DNA from: SIG603 sp964370775
GTDB taxonomy: Bacteria > Bacillota > Clostridia > Oscillospirales > Acutalibacteraceae
Assembly: GCA_964370775.1 (NCBI GenBank)
Contig: CAYJKT010000013.1
Location: forward strand, 1-64,000
Length of the DNA stretch: 64,000 nt
Direction: 5' to 3'
Below, in pieces: positions 53,738-62,093 of the stretch. The notes beneath the pieces are model-generated. The model was not told where the DNA came from, made no database searches, and saw only the letters and a program-made list of their open reading frames with translations. Positions within the stretch are counted from its first letter, which is position 1. Every line of letters begins with the position of its first letter. The position numbers and the translations under genes were made by a program.

Positions 53738-54499
53738 ATGGATAGTACAGTAAGTAATAGCACAAGTAGCAGACCCGTTACAACTGGGCAAAACTATGAT
53801 GTAGTTTTTACAGATGAAACAGATAACTCTATATTGTCCCCTACTGCTTTTTTGGAACTTATGATAGTTGAAATGCAGAACCAAGATTTCACAGACCCTA
53901 TGGATACGGGCGAGCAACTAGCTCAAATGGCACAGTTCACCAACTTGCAAATGATGGAAGAAATGAACAAGAACTCCGTTGCAAGCTATGCGATGTCAAT
54001 GGTTGGTAAAACTGTTACAGCTTCTAGATTTATGGTTGACGGAACACTAGACACAACAACAGGAGTTGTGGAAAAAGTTAGTATGTTAGACAACGAATTT
54101 GTTTTATATGTAGGCGACAAAACTTATGACCTTAACCAAATTATGGAGGTTGGAGTGTCAGCTGAAAGTGTTAGTGGAGTTGATGCTTCTAAATACAGCT
54201 TATCTGCTAAAGACATTATAGATGACAGTGCAACTGTAGCTTGGGCAATGCCAACAGAGGACATAGTTAAAGCATCTGAACTAAAATACACAGTTTATTA
54301 TTCAACTGATGAGAATTTTGACAGTGTTGCAGAAGTTGAAAACGGCACACAATTTGGCCCTGCAAATCAAATGCATTTATATGAAGAAACATTAACAGGC
54401 TTGCAAGCAAACACAACATATTATGTAAATGTTGTAGTGCTAAACCCAGACGGAACTAAATCGGCGTACAAACCAGTAGAAATAACAACTAAGATGTAA
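53738..54499 (+). CDS. flgD: Flagellar hook-cap protein FlgD with a fibronectin III-like C-terminus
   Basis: This 253-residue protein has an N-terminal FlgD core (LSPTAFLELMIVEMQNQDFTDPMDTGEQLAQMAQFTNLQMM) and a short beta domain. The last ~95 residues read like a fibronectin type III domain (SATVAWAMP..., YTVYYSTDENFD, TLTGLQANTTYYVNVVVLNPDGTKS). FlgD caps the growing hook. It precedes the flgO-like gene and flgE. Confidence 0.9.
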   Translation: MDSTVSNSTSSRPVTTGQNYDVVFTDETDNSILSPTAFLELMIVEMQNQDFTDPMDTGEQLAQMAQFTNLQMMEEMNKNSVASYAMSMVGKTVTASRFMVDGTLDTTTGVVEKVSMLDNEFVLYVGDKTYDLNQIMEVGVSAESVSGVDASKYSLSAKDIIDDSATVAWAMPTEDIVKASELKYTVYYSTDENFDSVAEVENGTQFGPANQMHLYEETLTGLQANTTYYVNVVVLNPDGTKSAYKPVEITTKM

Positions 54500-54512
54500 G
54501 GAGTGAATACTT

Positions 54513-54899
54513 TTGGATGATATTAGATTTAGATATTATTCCCCTGTTATAAGTGGCACTCCTAAGGTTGATAGCTCTAACATAAACAGTGGTTCGACGA
54601 CAGCAAAAGACACAGGGTTTAAAGAGATACTGGAAGAACAAATTAGCAAAAGCAATGTTAATTTTTCTAAACATGCAGTACAAAGGTTAGAGGATAGAAG
54701 CTTGAATTTAGACGACGAGAGCTTAAGAAAGCTTGACGAAGGCGTTAAAATGGCAAGTGAAAAGAGCTTAAGAGATGCTCTGATTTTGGTAGACAAAACA
54801 GCGTTTATAGTAAACATCCCAAGCAACACTGTTATAACTGCCAAGGGAAATGATGAAACAGATATTTTTACAAATATAAACGGAGCAGTAATAATGTAA
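54513..54899 (+). CDS. TIGR02530-type flagellar operon protein
   Basis: This 128-residue protein has the conserved segment FSKHAVQRLEDRSLNLDDESLRKLDEGVKMASEKSLRDALIL and AFIVNIPSNTVIT, matching the short protein found between flgD and flgE in Firmicutes. Its function is not well established. It begins with TTG after AAGGAG and sits 13 bases after flgD. Confidence 0.8.
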   Translation: MDDIRFRYYSPVISGTPKVDSSNINSGSTTAKDTGFKEILEEQISKSNVNFSKHAVQRLEDRSLNLDDESLRKLDEGVKMASEKSLRDALILVDKTAFIVNIPSNTVITAKGNDETDIFTNINGAVIM

Positions 54900-54980
54900 G
54901 AGGCCGGACCTTTTTAGGAAGCCTAATACCTTGACTGATTGATAGGTATAGACTGTTTCGAAAACTATAAAGGAGATAGT
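54900..54980 (+). promoter_or_regulatory. Structured 81-base leader before flgE
   Basis: Three possible hairpins follow one another: AGGC...GCCT with an inner CCT/AGG, ATACCT...AGGTAT, and TATAG...CTATA, before the ribosome site AAAGGAG. The spacing is long for this operon, where most genes are less than 40 bases apart. I compared it with the c-di-GMP (GEMM) riboswitch and the core motif is missing. Confidence 0.35.
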
Positions 54981-56654
54981 ATGAATAGAGCTATGTTTTC
55001 CGGTGTTGCTGGTATGAAAGCGCACCAAACAAAAATGGATGTTATAGGTAATAACATCGCAAACGTTAATACTTACGGATATAAATATCAAAGAGCAGTT
55101 TTTAGTGATGTTTATTATCAAAATATAAGCGGTGCTTCAGCTGGTACTCAAACAGCTGGTGGTACAAACCCATCAAGTGTTGGTTACGGTTCTATCTTGA
55201 ACTCAGTACAAACACAAATGTCAACTTCCAGTATATCTAACACAGGTTTTGGTATGGACGTTGCAATCACAGGCGAAGGTTTTATTCAAGTTATGGACGC
55301 TAGTGGTAATATTTTTTACACAAAAGCTGGTCTATTAGCTTATGACTCTAACGGTTACTTAACTGACGTTAACGGTAGTTTCGTTCTTGGTACTCCGTTA
55401 GACGGCGAAGAAGCTACAGCCGAGAAAATCAAGCTAGATAATATCGGTTCAGTTGACCCAAAAGCTGCTGAAGCAACAGCAGAAGTTGGTGGATACACAT
55501 ATTTATTGTCAGCTGCTAATCAAACTCACTTTGGTAACGTTGCAATTAATATGTCAGCAAGCCAACAATTACCTCAAGGATTACTTGCAAGTGCAACAAT
55601 CAGTGAGACAGGTGCAATCTCTGTAGCACTTAATGCTTATGAAGAATTTGCAAACCTAACAGAGCTTAACAACGCTATTAATGAAGCTATTACAGCTGCA
55701 AATGATGGAGAACCTCACCCAGCTGGCGACTTTACATTTGAGATTGAGGGCGGAGATATTTTTGCAGGCGGTCCATTGACAGGTTCAGAGTTATCTGACC
55801 CTTACGGTGGTATAGATGAAGGTGGATTTGCAAGTGATTTAGATTTAAACAATGTTTTATTTGGTAAATCAGTTCAGTTTGTTAGTGTTAGCGATAACTT
55901 TAGTGGCACAGGAACGTTTGATGGCGATGATTTTACAGCGACATTAGATAATACTGACCCAGCAAACCCATTCTGGGAGTTAAGCTTAACTCTACCAAAT
56001 ACTGAGGGTACAACAACTACATACTCAGCACAAATTTCTGAGACATCAGAGGCTCAAACAATTCTTTTGAAAAACGATGTAACAGGCGAATATGTAGAAG
56101 TTACAAACCCAGGTTTTGAAGAATTAACATTAGTAGCAGAAGCAATCGCACCTGGCACTACAACAATGAATGCGTATGATACTACTGTATATACTGACCC
56201 TATCAACGTAACACCATCAGCTCCATCTGTTAACAAAGGTCTAAGCTCAAAAACTTTTGTGCTAGAAGGCGGTACAGAGGGTGGCGTTATTACTCTTGAT
56301 GAACTAACTAACATAACAATTGGTTCAGACGGTAAAGTTACAGTTACTCACCCAGACAAAGGCGTTGTTACAGCAGGTACAATTGTTCTTGCTAACTTCT
56401 CTAACCCAAGTGGTTTAGAGCTTAACGGCAACAACTACTACTCAGAGACAGTTAACTCTGGTGGCCCACAATTAACTTTCCCAGGTTTAAGTGGTTCAGG
56501 TCAATTAAAGAGCAGTTCTTTGGAGATGTCTAACGTTGATTTATCCGAGCAAATGGCAGAGATGATTACAACACAACGTGGTTTCCAAGCTAACTCAAGA
56601 ATTATCACAGTTTCTGACACAATGCTTGAAGAACTAATTAACCTTAAAAGATAA
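54981..56654 (+). CDS. flgE: Flagellar hook protein FlgE
   Basis: This protein of about 557 residues starts NRAMFSGVAGMKAHQTKMDVIGNNIANVNTYGYK and ends SNVDLSEQMAEMITTQRGFQANSRIITVSDTMLEELINLKR, the terminal helices of hook proteins. The exposed middle is enlarged and acidic. I chose the ATG at 54981 after AAAGGAG; an upstream in-frame codon would add non-family residues from the leader. Confidence 0.94.
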   Translation: MNRAMFSGVAGMKAHQTKMDVIGNNIANVNTYGYKYQRAVFSDVYYQNISGASAGTQTAGGTNPSSVGYGSILNSVQTQMSTSSISNTGFGMDVAITGEGFIQVMDASGNIFYTKAGLLAYDSNGYLTDVNGSFVLGTPLDGEEATAEKIKLDNIGSVDPKAAEATAEVGGYTYLLSAANQTHFGNVAINMSASQQLPQGLLASATISETGAISVALNAYEEFANLTELNNAINEAITAANDGEPHPAGDFTFEIEGGDIFAGGPLTGSELSDPYGGIDEGGFASDLDLNNVLFGKSVQFVSVSDNFSGTGTFDGDDFTATLDNTDPANPFWELSLTLPNTEGTTTTYSAQISETSEAQTILLKNDVTGEYVEVTNPGFEELTLVAEAIAPGTTTMNAYDTTVYTDPINVTPSAPSVNKGLSSKTFVLEGGTEGGVITLDELTNITIGSDGKVTVTHPDKGVVTAGTIVLANFSNPSGLELNGNNYYSETVNSGGPQLTFPGLSGSGQLKSSSLEMSNVDLSEQMAEMITTQRGFQANSRIITVSDTMLEELINLKR

Positions 56655-56669
56655 TTAAAGTAATAAGAT

Positions 56670-56701
56670 GGGTGCAGAGTCTGCACTTTGCACCCAATTT
56701 T
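56670..56701 (+). terminator. Terminator-like hairpin after flgE
   Basis: GGGTGCA (56670-56676) and TGCACCC (56689-56695) are followed by AATTTTT, 15 bases after the flgE stop. It could partly end transcription so that hook protein exceeds downstream products. Confidence 0.55.
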
Positions 56702-56710
56702 TAAACAGGT

Positions 56711-56760
56711 GGATAGCTAATAATAGTTGGCGAGACATCACCCATTATTATTAGTTATCC
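56711..56760 (+). promoter_or_regulatory. 15-base hairpin before flbD
   Basis: GGATAGCTAATAATA and TATTATTAGTTATCC pair fully with one G-U and a 20-base loop, ending 20 bases before the flbD ATG. No T-run follows, so it is not a simple terminator. Confidence 0.45.
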
Positions 56761-56780
56761 AAATTAAAAGGAGAGAGAAT

Positions 56781-56975
56781 ATGATTATTTTAACTAAACT
56801 AGATGGTAACCACAGATTTGTTTTAAACTGCGACCTAATTGAAACGATTGAAGAAAGACCAGACACAACAATTAGATTAACAACAAAAGCTTACCACATA
56901 GTTCACGAGACAATGCAAGAAGTTATTGACAAAACAATAGCATATAAAAAAGAGTGTAATAAACTACCTTTTTAA
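56781..56975 (+). CDS. flbD: Flagellar protein FlbD
   Basis: This 64-residue protein starts MIILTKLDGNHRFVLNCDLIETIEERPDTTI, which matches the short Firmicutes FlbD (SwrD-like) family. In Bacillus this protein raises motor power. The start at 56781 follows GGAGAGAG; a longer upstream frame reads through the hairpin and is not used. It precedes motA, in keeping with a motor role. Confidence 0.88.
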   Translation: MIILTKLDGNHRFVLNCDLIETIEERPDTTIRLTTKAYHIVHETMQEVIDKTIAYKKECNKLPF

Positions 56976-57012
56976 AGCGTACATAAATTTCTGAAGTAAG
57001 AGAGGTTGAATC

Positions 57013-57867
57013 ATGAAAAAGAAAGCTATAGATATAGCAACCATTATCGGTGTAGTACTATCATTTGGCTTGGTGTTTTTTGGAATTATAGTTGTGGTAG
57101 ACAATGATACTAAAGCAATTACGGGAATTAATATGGACGCGCTTATAAACTTCTATGATCTTCCTAGTGTTCTTATAGTTATCGGTGGTACTATAGGCGT
57201 TTTGTTAATGATGTTTCCAATAACACAATTTACAAAAATCATAAAACATGCAAGCATTTTATATATGCCTAAAGTTTATGACCCAGCTAAATATATCACT
57301 GAGTTAACAGAGATTGCACAAAAAGCACGTGTTAGTGGTTTGTTGTCACTTGAAGAAGACGTTGCTCAAATGGATGATATGTTTATGAAAAACAGTGTTC
57401 AAATGATAGTTGACTCTGTTGACCCAGAAGCAGTTAAGGCTCAGATGGAAGAATGGATGGGGCATATTGAGGGAAGACACGAACAAGAGTGTTCTTTCTA
57501 TGATAAAGGTGCAGCGATAGCACCTGGTTTTGGTATGATTGGTACATTGATAGGTCTTGTTAACTTAATGAAGAACTTATCAGATATTAACAGTGTTGGC
57601 CCAAGTATGGCGGTTGCTCTTATCACAACATTCTATGGTTCAGTTTTGTCAAACGTTGTGTTCATGCCAATAGGAAATAAATTAAGAGTTAGACACGAAG
57701 AAGAATTTTTATGCTTGTTAATTATAAGCGAGGGTGTTCAAGCTATTCAAGCAGGTGAAAACCCTAAATTTATAGAGACTAAACTACTTAATATGTTACC
57801 TGAATACAAACAAAAAGAACTTATTAAAAAAGGTAAAATACAATCAAACAGCGGTGCAGCAGAATAA
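57013..57867 (+). CDS. motA: Flagellar stator protein MotA
   Basis: This 284-residue protein has four membrane segments, PSVLIVIGGTIGVLLMMFP, and the second pair around GAAIAPGFGMIGTLIGLVNLM with ALITTFYGSVLSNVVFMPIGNKL. It forms the proton or sodium channel with MotB. It sits inside the flagellar operon between flbD and motB. Confidence 0.94.
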   Translation: MKKKAIDIATIIGVVLSFGLVFFGIIVVVDNDTKAITGINMDALINFYDLPSVLIVIGGTIGVLLMMFPITQFTKIIKHASILYMPKVYDPAKYITELTEIAQKARVSGLLSLEEDVAQMDDMFMKNSVQMIVDSVDPEAVKAQMEEWMGHIEGRHEQECSFYDKGAAIAPGFGMIGTLIGLVNLMKNLSDINSVGPSMAVALITTFYGSVLSNVVFMPIGNKLRVRHEEEFLCLLIISEGVQAIQAGENPKFIETKLLNMLPEYKQKELIKKGKIQSNSGAAE

Positions 57868-57899
57868 CAAAATATAGCTAGAAAAAAGAAGGTGGACAA

Positions 57900-58901
57900 A
57901 TGCCTAGAAGAAAAAAATCTGGTGGCGGCGATAGCGGCGGCGGATGGCTAAATACTTATGCGGACATGGTTACACTGTTACTTGCTTTCTTTGCTGTTTT
58001 GTTGAGTATGTCCAGCACAGACGAAGCGTTGTTTAATGCGTTCATTGAATCATTTGGTGCAACACCACAAGAAGTGGTAGATGAGCTTTCTGGTAACATG
58101 GAAAACGACCCAGGTGAGGAAGTTTTTGTAGCAGGTGATTTCGAGCATTTGTATCAACAAATTCAAGAGATGGTAAGTGGAAGCGACCAAGCTGATAACA
58201 TAGAAGTGTTAAGGGTTGGCGAAGCGATTTACATAAGATTTTCAAGTGATGTGTTCTTTGAGCCTAACAGTGCAGAACTAAGAACAGATAGCTTGCCAGA
58301 ACTTCAAACGATTGGCGAAGCTTTGTTAGCGTTTGAAACCGAGATAAAAAGCATAAATGTATTAGGATTTACAGCAACAATTTCAGACCCAAACGCTACA
58401 TATTGGGAATTATCAGGAGCAAGGGCAGCGTCAGTTGCAACTTTCCTTGATTTTAACATAGGAATGGATACCGAGAAAATAACCTCTATAGGTTATGGTA
58501 GAAGATACCCAATAGCTCCGAATGATTCTGAAGAAAACATGAGAAAAAACAGACGTGTTGAACTTATTGTGGTAAGCACTGAGGAAGAAGAAGAAAAAAG
58601 CGTTGACGAAATGCTTAATGATTTCTACGACCAAGATAGCTACCCAGAAGAAGGCACAGAGCTAGATACTATGCAACCTGAAAACGCAGTAGATACAAGT
58701 GGCGCAGAGGAAGCACAAACACAGGATGAGCAAACACTTACAGGCGAGGAATTGCCTGAAGGTGAGACAGTAGAGGGACAGACTGCCGATGCACAACAGG
58801 ACAGCACAGTAGATGATACAGGTGCAGAAGCAGATACCACAGTAGATGATGTAGGGACAGAAGCAGACACTACAGCAGAAACTGATGGTGAAACAACATA
58901 G
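57900..58901 (+). CDS. motB: Flagellar stator protein MotB with an acidic C-terminal tail
   Basis: This 333-residue protein has a basic start, one membrane segment with the ion-binding Asp in NTYADMVTLLLAFFAVLL, and an OmpA-like peptidoglycan-binding domain (residues ~100-230, INVLGFTATISD, GARAASVATFL, RKNRRVELIVV). A tail of about 95 residues rich in Glu, Asp, Thr and Gly follows, with near-repeats of TVDDxGxEADT. The tail should lie outside the membrane near the wall. Confidence 0.93.
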   Translation: MPRRKKSGGGDSGGGWLNTYADMVTLLLAFFAVLLSMSSTDEALFNAFIESFGATPQEVVDELSGNMENDPGEEVFVAGDFEHLYQQIQEMVSGSDQADNIEVLRVGEAIYIRFSSDVFFEPNSAELRTDSLPELQTIGEALLAFETEIKSINVLGFTATISDPNATYWELSGARAASVATFLDFNIGMDTEKITSIGYGRRYPIAPNDSEENMRKNRRVELIVVSTEEEEEKSVDEMLNDFYDQDSYPEEGTELDTMQPENAVDTSGAEEAQTQDEQTLTGEELPEGETVEGQTADAQQDSTVDDTGAEADTTVDDVGTEADTTAETDGETT

Positions 58902-58951
58902 ACAAAAACCAGAGGGTTTATACGATAACACATTAAGGAGGTGGTTGTTCA

Positions 58952-59950
58952 GTGGCTGAAGCTTTATCTCAAAGTCAAATAGACGAATTGCTTAAAAAGA
59001 TGCAATCAGGCGAAGTAACAGAAACAAAAGAAGAAGCTCCAAAGCTAAAACAATATGACTTTACTTCACCGAAAAAATTTACCAAAGACCAATTAAAAGC
59101 GTTAAGTACATTATACGAAAACTTTGGTCGAAGCCTCGGAATTTACTTAACCGGTGTATTAAGAAGTGTTTGCGAAGTAGAAATTAGTGGAGTAGAAGAA
59201 CAAAGATTTTACGAATTTAATAACTCTTTGCCAGACCTTACACTGGTTGCGATGGTTTCTTTTGAGCCAGAAGACAATAACTATGATGGATTAACAATGC
59301 TTCTTGAGTTTCCTACAACACTAGGATTTTTAATGGTTGATAGATTAATGGGAGGTTCAGGAGCTGTTTACTCTCCAGAAAGAAACTATACAGAGATAGA
59401 AGTATCTTTGTTAGAACATATCTTCCAAGCTATCTTAAACTTCTTACAAGAGAGTTGGAACAACAACTTCAAAGTTGAATTAGTGTTGCAAAATATTGAG
59501 ACAAATGGTAGAATGATACAAGCATATTCCCAACAGGATATAGTGGTAATATCATCGCTTGAAGTAAAAGAAGAGTTTGTAAGTGGGCTTATAAATGTAT
59601 GTATGCCAGCTGGAAACTTAGAAGGTATTTTGACAAACTTTAATTCAAAATATTCACATAGCACAAAACAGCTTGATCCAAAAAGAGAAGAGATTAGAAA
59701 AGATACATTGATGGGTTACTTGAAAGAAAGCAACTTAACAGTGGAAGCTATTTTAGATGTCTGCTACATGAATTTAAATGAGATAGTGTCCTTGCAATCA
59801 GGAGACATTATAGCATTAAACAAAAAAATTGATGCAGATATTGATGTTAACGTTCAAAGTGTGCCTTGGGGACGAGCACGAATAGGTGAAGTAGATTCAT
59901 CTAAGGCGATAAAGATTGTTGACGTTTTTGAAAGAGAGAGGGGGAAATAA
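58952..59950 (+). CDS. fliM: Flagellar motor switch protein FliM
   Basis: This 332-residue protein begins ALSQSQIDELLKKM, the N-terminal CheY-binding peptide, then has a CheC-like middle (FGRSLGIYLTGVLRSVCEVEI) and a C-terminal SpoA domain (LKESNLTVEAILDVCYMNLNEI). It starts at a GTG after AAGGAGG. It follows motB directly, without fliL between. Confidence 0.95.
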   Translation: MAEALSQSQIDELLKKMQSGEVTETKEEAPKLKQYDFTSPKKFTKDQLKALSTLYENFGRSLGIYLTGVLRSVCEVEISGVEEQRFYEFNNSLPDLTLVAMVSFEPEDNNYDGLTMLLEFPTTLGFLMVDRLMGGSGAVYSPERNYTEIEVSLLEHIFQAILNFLQESWNNNFKVELVLQNIETNGRMIQAYSQQDIVVISSLEVKEEFVSGLINVCMPAGNLEGILTNFNSKYSHSTKQLDPKREEIRKDTLMGYLKESNLTVEAILDVCYMNLNEIVSLQSGDIIALNKKIDADIDVNVQSVPWGRARIGEVDSSKAIKIVDVFERERGK

Positions 59951-59952
59951 AA

Positions 59953-61251
59953 TTGAGCAACAATAATACTCATCTTAACGATGAACAACTGGACACCATT
60001 GGCGAGATTATGAATATCAGTATGGGTTCAGCAGCAACTGCTCTATCAACAATGCTTGATAGACAAGTTTCTATTACTACACCAAAAATTGTTGAAGAAG
60101 AATTTGGAATGATAGAAAGCACAGGTCTTGAACCTGCGATTATGGTTAAAATCGAATACGTACAAGGTATTGACGGAACAAATGTTACCATGATTAAAAA
60201 AGAAGATATGCAAATTATGCTTGATATCTTAATGGGTAACGAAGACCCTGTCCCACCAGAGGAATTCGAGTTTGACGATATGAGCATGAGTGCTGCAAGT
60301 GAAATTATGAACCAAATGATGGGTTCTTCTGCAACAGCGTTATCTCAAATACTTGAAAAAACTGTAGATATATCCACTCCACATGCAGTTATAGTTGACC
60401 ATAAACAAGATATTGACACAAGCATCTTTAAAATTCAAACAGACGAGCCCGTTGTAGCGGTGTCATTCGATTTAACAATTGTTGATGCTTTAAGCACAGA
60501 GTTTATGTGTTTCTTACAAATCAGTCTTGCTAAAAAAATTATAGCGACTGTAAATGCAGAAATGGATGAAGACGAGATGGGTGCAGATGATGCATTTAAC
60601 TTTGATTCTATTGAAAAAGTAGAAGCACCACCACCAGAGCCGACACCGGCACCAGTAGTGGAAACACCAGTAGCTCCAACTCCTGTAGCACCACCACCTG
60701 TGCAGACACCACCACAACAGCCGATGGCACCACAGCCACAAATGCAACAACCTCAGGCTATGCCACAAGGTTACCCACAAGGGGATATGTCACAAAATCC
60801 ATACATGCAAAACCCATATATGCCAAACCCATACATGCAAAATCCATATATGAACATTAACCCATATATGCAAAACCCATATATGCAACCACCTCAGGAG
60901 CAAGCTCCACAAGAGATGGCAAACACTGGCATTAAAAATCCTACATATCCTAACTTTGCATACCCTGCAAAAGCGGCAGCACCTGCTGGGTCTAACTTAG
61001 ATCTATTAATGGGTGTTGAACTAGAAATATCTATAGTAATTGGAAGGGCAAGACAAAAAATTAAAGATATTATGGATATGGGTCAAGGCACAGTGCTTGA
61101 GCTTGACAAACAAACAGGTTCACCTGCTGAAATTATTGTAAACGGCAAACTTTTAGCTTATGGCGATGTTATAGTTGTTGGCGATAATTTTGGTATTAGA
61201 ATAACTGAAATTGTAGGAACAAAAGAACTACTAGATTCTTTGAATAAATAA
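59953..61251 (+). CDS. fliY: Flagellar switch phosphatase FliY (CheC-FliN fusion) with NPYM repeats
   Basis: This 432-residue protein has two CheC phosphatase-type motifs (GEIMNISMGSAATALSTML and SEIMNQMMGSSATALSQIL). A Pro/Gln/Met linker of about 120 residues follows, then a C-terminal SpoA/FliN domain (DLLMGVELEISIVIGRARQKI, VIVVGDNFGIRITEIV). FliY removes phosphate from CheY-P at the switch; the cheY gene is next. It starts with TTG two bases after fliM. Confidence 0.94.
   Translation: MSNNNTHLNDEQLDTIGEIMNISMGSAATALSTMLDRQVSITTPKIVEEEFGMIESTGLEPAIMVKIEYVQGIDGTNVTMIKKEDMQIMLDILMGNEDPVPPEEFEFDDMSMSAASEIMNQMMGSSATALSQILEKTVDISTPHAVIVDHKQDIDTSIFKIQTDEPVVAVSFDLTIVDALSTEFMCFLQISLAKKIIATVNAEMDEDEMGADDAFNFDSIEKVEAPPPEPTPAPVVETPVAPTPVAPPPVQTPPQQPMAPQPQMQQPQAMPQGYPQGDMSQNPYMQNPYMPNPYMQNPYMNINPYMQNPYMQPPQEQAPQEMANTGIKNPTYPNFAYPAKAAAPAGSNLDLLMGVELEISIVIGRARQKIKDIMDMGQGTVLELDKQTGSPAEIIVNGKLLAYGDVIVVGDNFGIRITEIVGTKELLDSLNK
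60796..60888 (+). repeat. 15-base tandem repeats coding NPYM units in FliY
   Basis: Six NPYM units (mostly NPYMQ) are coded by near-identical 15-base units of the type AATCCATACATGCAA, with one extra Ile codon breaking the series. They lie in the Pro-rich linker between the CheC and FliN parts. Confidence 0.9.
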
Positions 61252-61286
61252 AACTATATTAAGCAAGAACAAAAGGAGAGTTTAAG

Positions 61287-61649
61287 ATGTATAAAATATT
61301 AGTTGTAGATGATGCAGGATTTATGAGAAAAATGGTTCAAACACATTTGACAAAAGCTGGATACGACACTTTTATTGAGGGTGAAGACGGCGCGCAAGCA
61401 GTTGAACTTTATAAAGCAGAAAAACCAGACCTTGTTATAATGGATATCACAATGCCTAACATGAACGGAATTGAAGCGCTAGGAGCTATCAAAGGTCAAT
61501 TCCCAGACGCAAAAATTGTTATGTGTAGTGCTATGGGTCAAGAGAGCATGGTTATGGAAGCTATCAAACTAGGTGCTTTAGACTTTATTGTAAAACCATT
61601 TAAACAAGAGCGTATTGTTCAAACAGTTAATAAAATTTTACCTCTATAA
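61287..61649 (+). CDS. cheY: Chemotaxis response regulator CheY
   Basis: This 120-residue single receiver domain has the acidic pair in LVVDDAGFMRKM, phospho-acceptor Asp in LVIMDITMPNMNG near residue 54, Thr/Ser switch region VMCSAMGQ and the conserved Lys in IVKPFK. It binds FliM when phosphorylated. It follows fliY. AAAGGAGAG precedes the start. Confidence 0.94.
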   Translation: MYKILVVDDAGFMRKMVQTHLTKAGYDTFIEGEDGAQAVELYKAEKPDLVIMDITMPNMNGIEALGAIKGQFPDAKIVMCSAMGQESMVMEAIKLGALDFIVKPFKQERIVQTVNKILPL

Positions 61650-61675
61650 TTAGAGGTGAATGGTGTATACACCAT
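61641..61675 (+). promoter_or_regulatory. Two adjacent palindromes between cheY and fliO
   Basis: CCTCTATAATTAGAGG (61641-61656) overlaps the cheY stop and is followed by the perfect 16-base palindrome ATGGTGTATACACCAT (61660-61675). They could form two tandem hairpins in the message or a protein-binding site. Confidence 0.4.
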
Positions 61676-61697
61676 AAAATAAGTTAAGGAGATAAAT

Positions 61698-62078
61698 ATG
61701 CCAGACGCAGTAGAAAGCATAATTTCTGTAATTGTTACACTGTTATTTATAGTTGCAATTTTTGTTGGGGCATATTTTACCACAAAATTTGTAGGGGGAA
61801 AATATCAGTTTTCGACTTCAAAGAATAAAATGAAAGTTTTAGAAAGAACAGCCATGGGCAAGGATACAAGCCTTGTTATTGTAAAAGTAGACGGCAAAGT
61901 ATTCTTACTTGGTGTTACTGCCCATGGTTTTACTAAAATCGAGGAACTGAACCCTGAGAGTTTTCCAGATGAAGTTGTCGAAGATTATAGCAACAAAAAC
62001 TTTTCAGAAATTTTTAAGGAAACATTAAAGAAAAACCTACCGTTTAATCCTAATGCTGACAAAAAAGATAAATTATGA
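61698..62078 (+). CDS. fliO: Flagellar export protein FliO
   Basis: This 126-residue protein has one N-terminal membrane segment (IISVIVTLLFIVAIFVGAYF) and a cytoplasmic domain with KVLERTAMGKDTSLVIVKVDGKVFLLGVT, the FliO/FliZ pattern. It helps assemble the FliP core. It lies just before fliP. Confidence 0.88.
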   Translation: MPDAVESIISVIVTLLFIVAIFVGAYFTTKFVGGKYQFSTSKNKMKVLERTAMGKDTSLVIVKVDGKVFLLGVTAHGFTKIEELNPESFPDEVVEDYSNKNFSEIFKETLKKNLPFNPNADKKDKL

Positions 62079-62093
62079 TTTGAGAGGTGGCAA

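Noticed and set aside
54900..54980. A c-di-GMP (GEMM) riboswitch before flgE
   Set aside because: The conserved core and tetraloop-receptor motifs are absent; only generic hairpins are seen.
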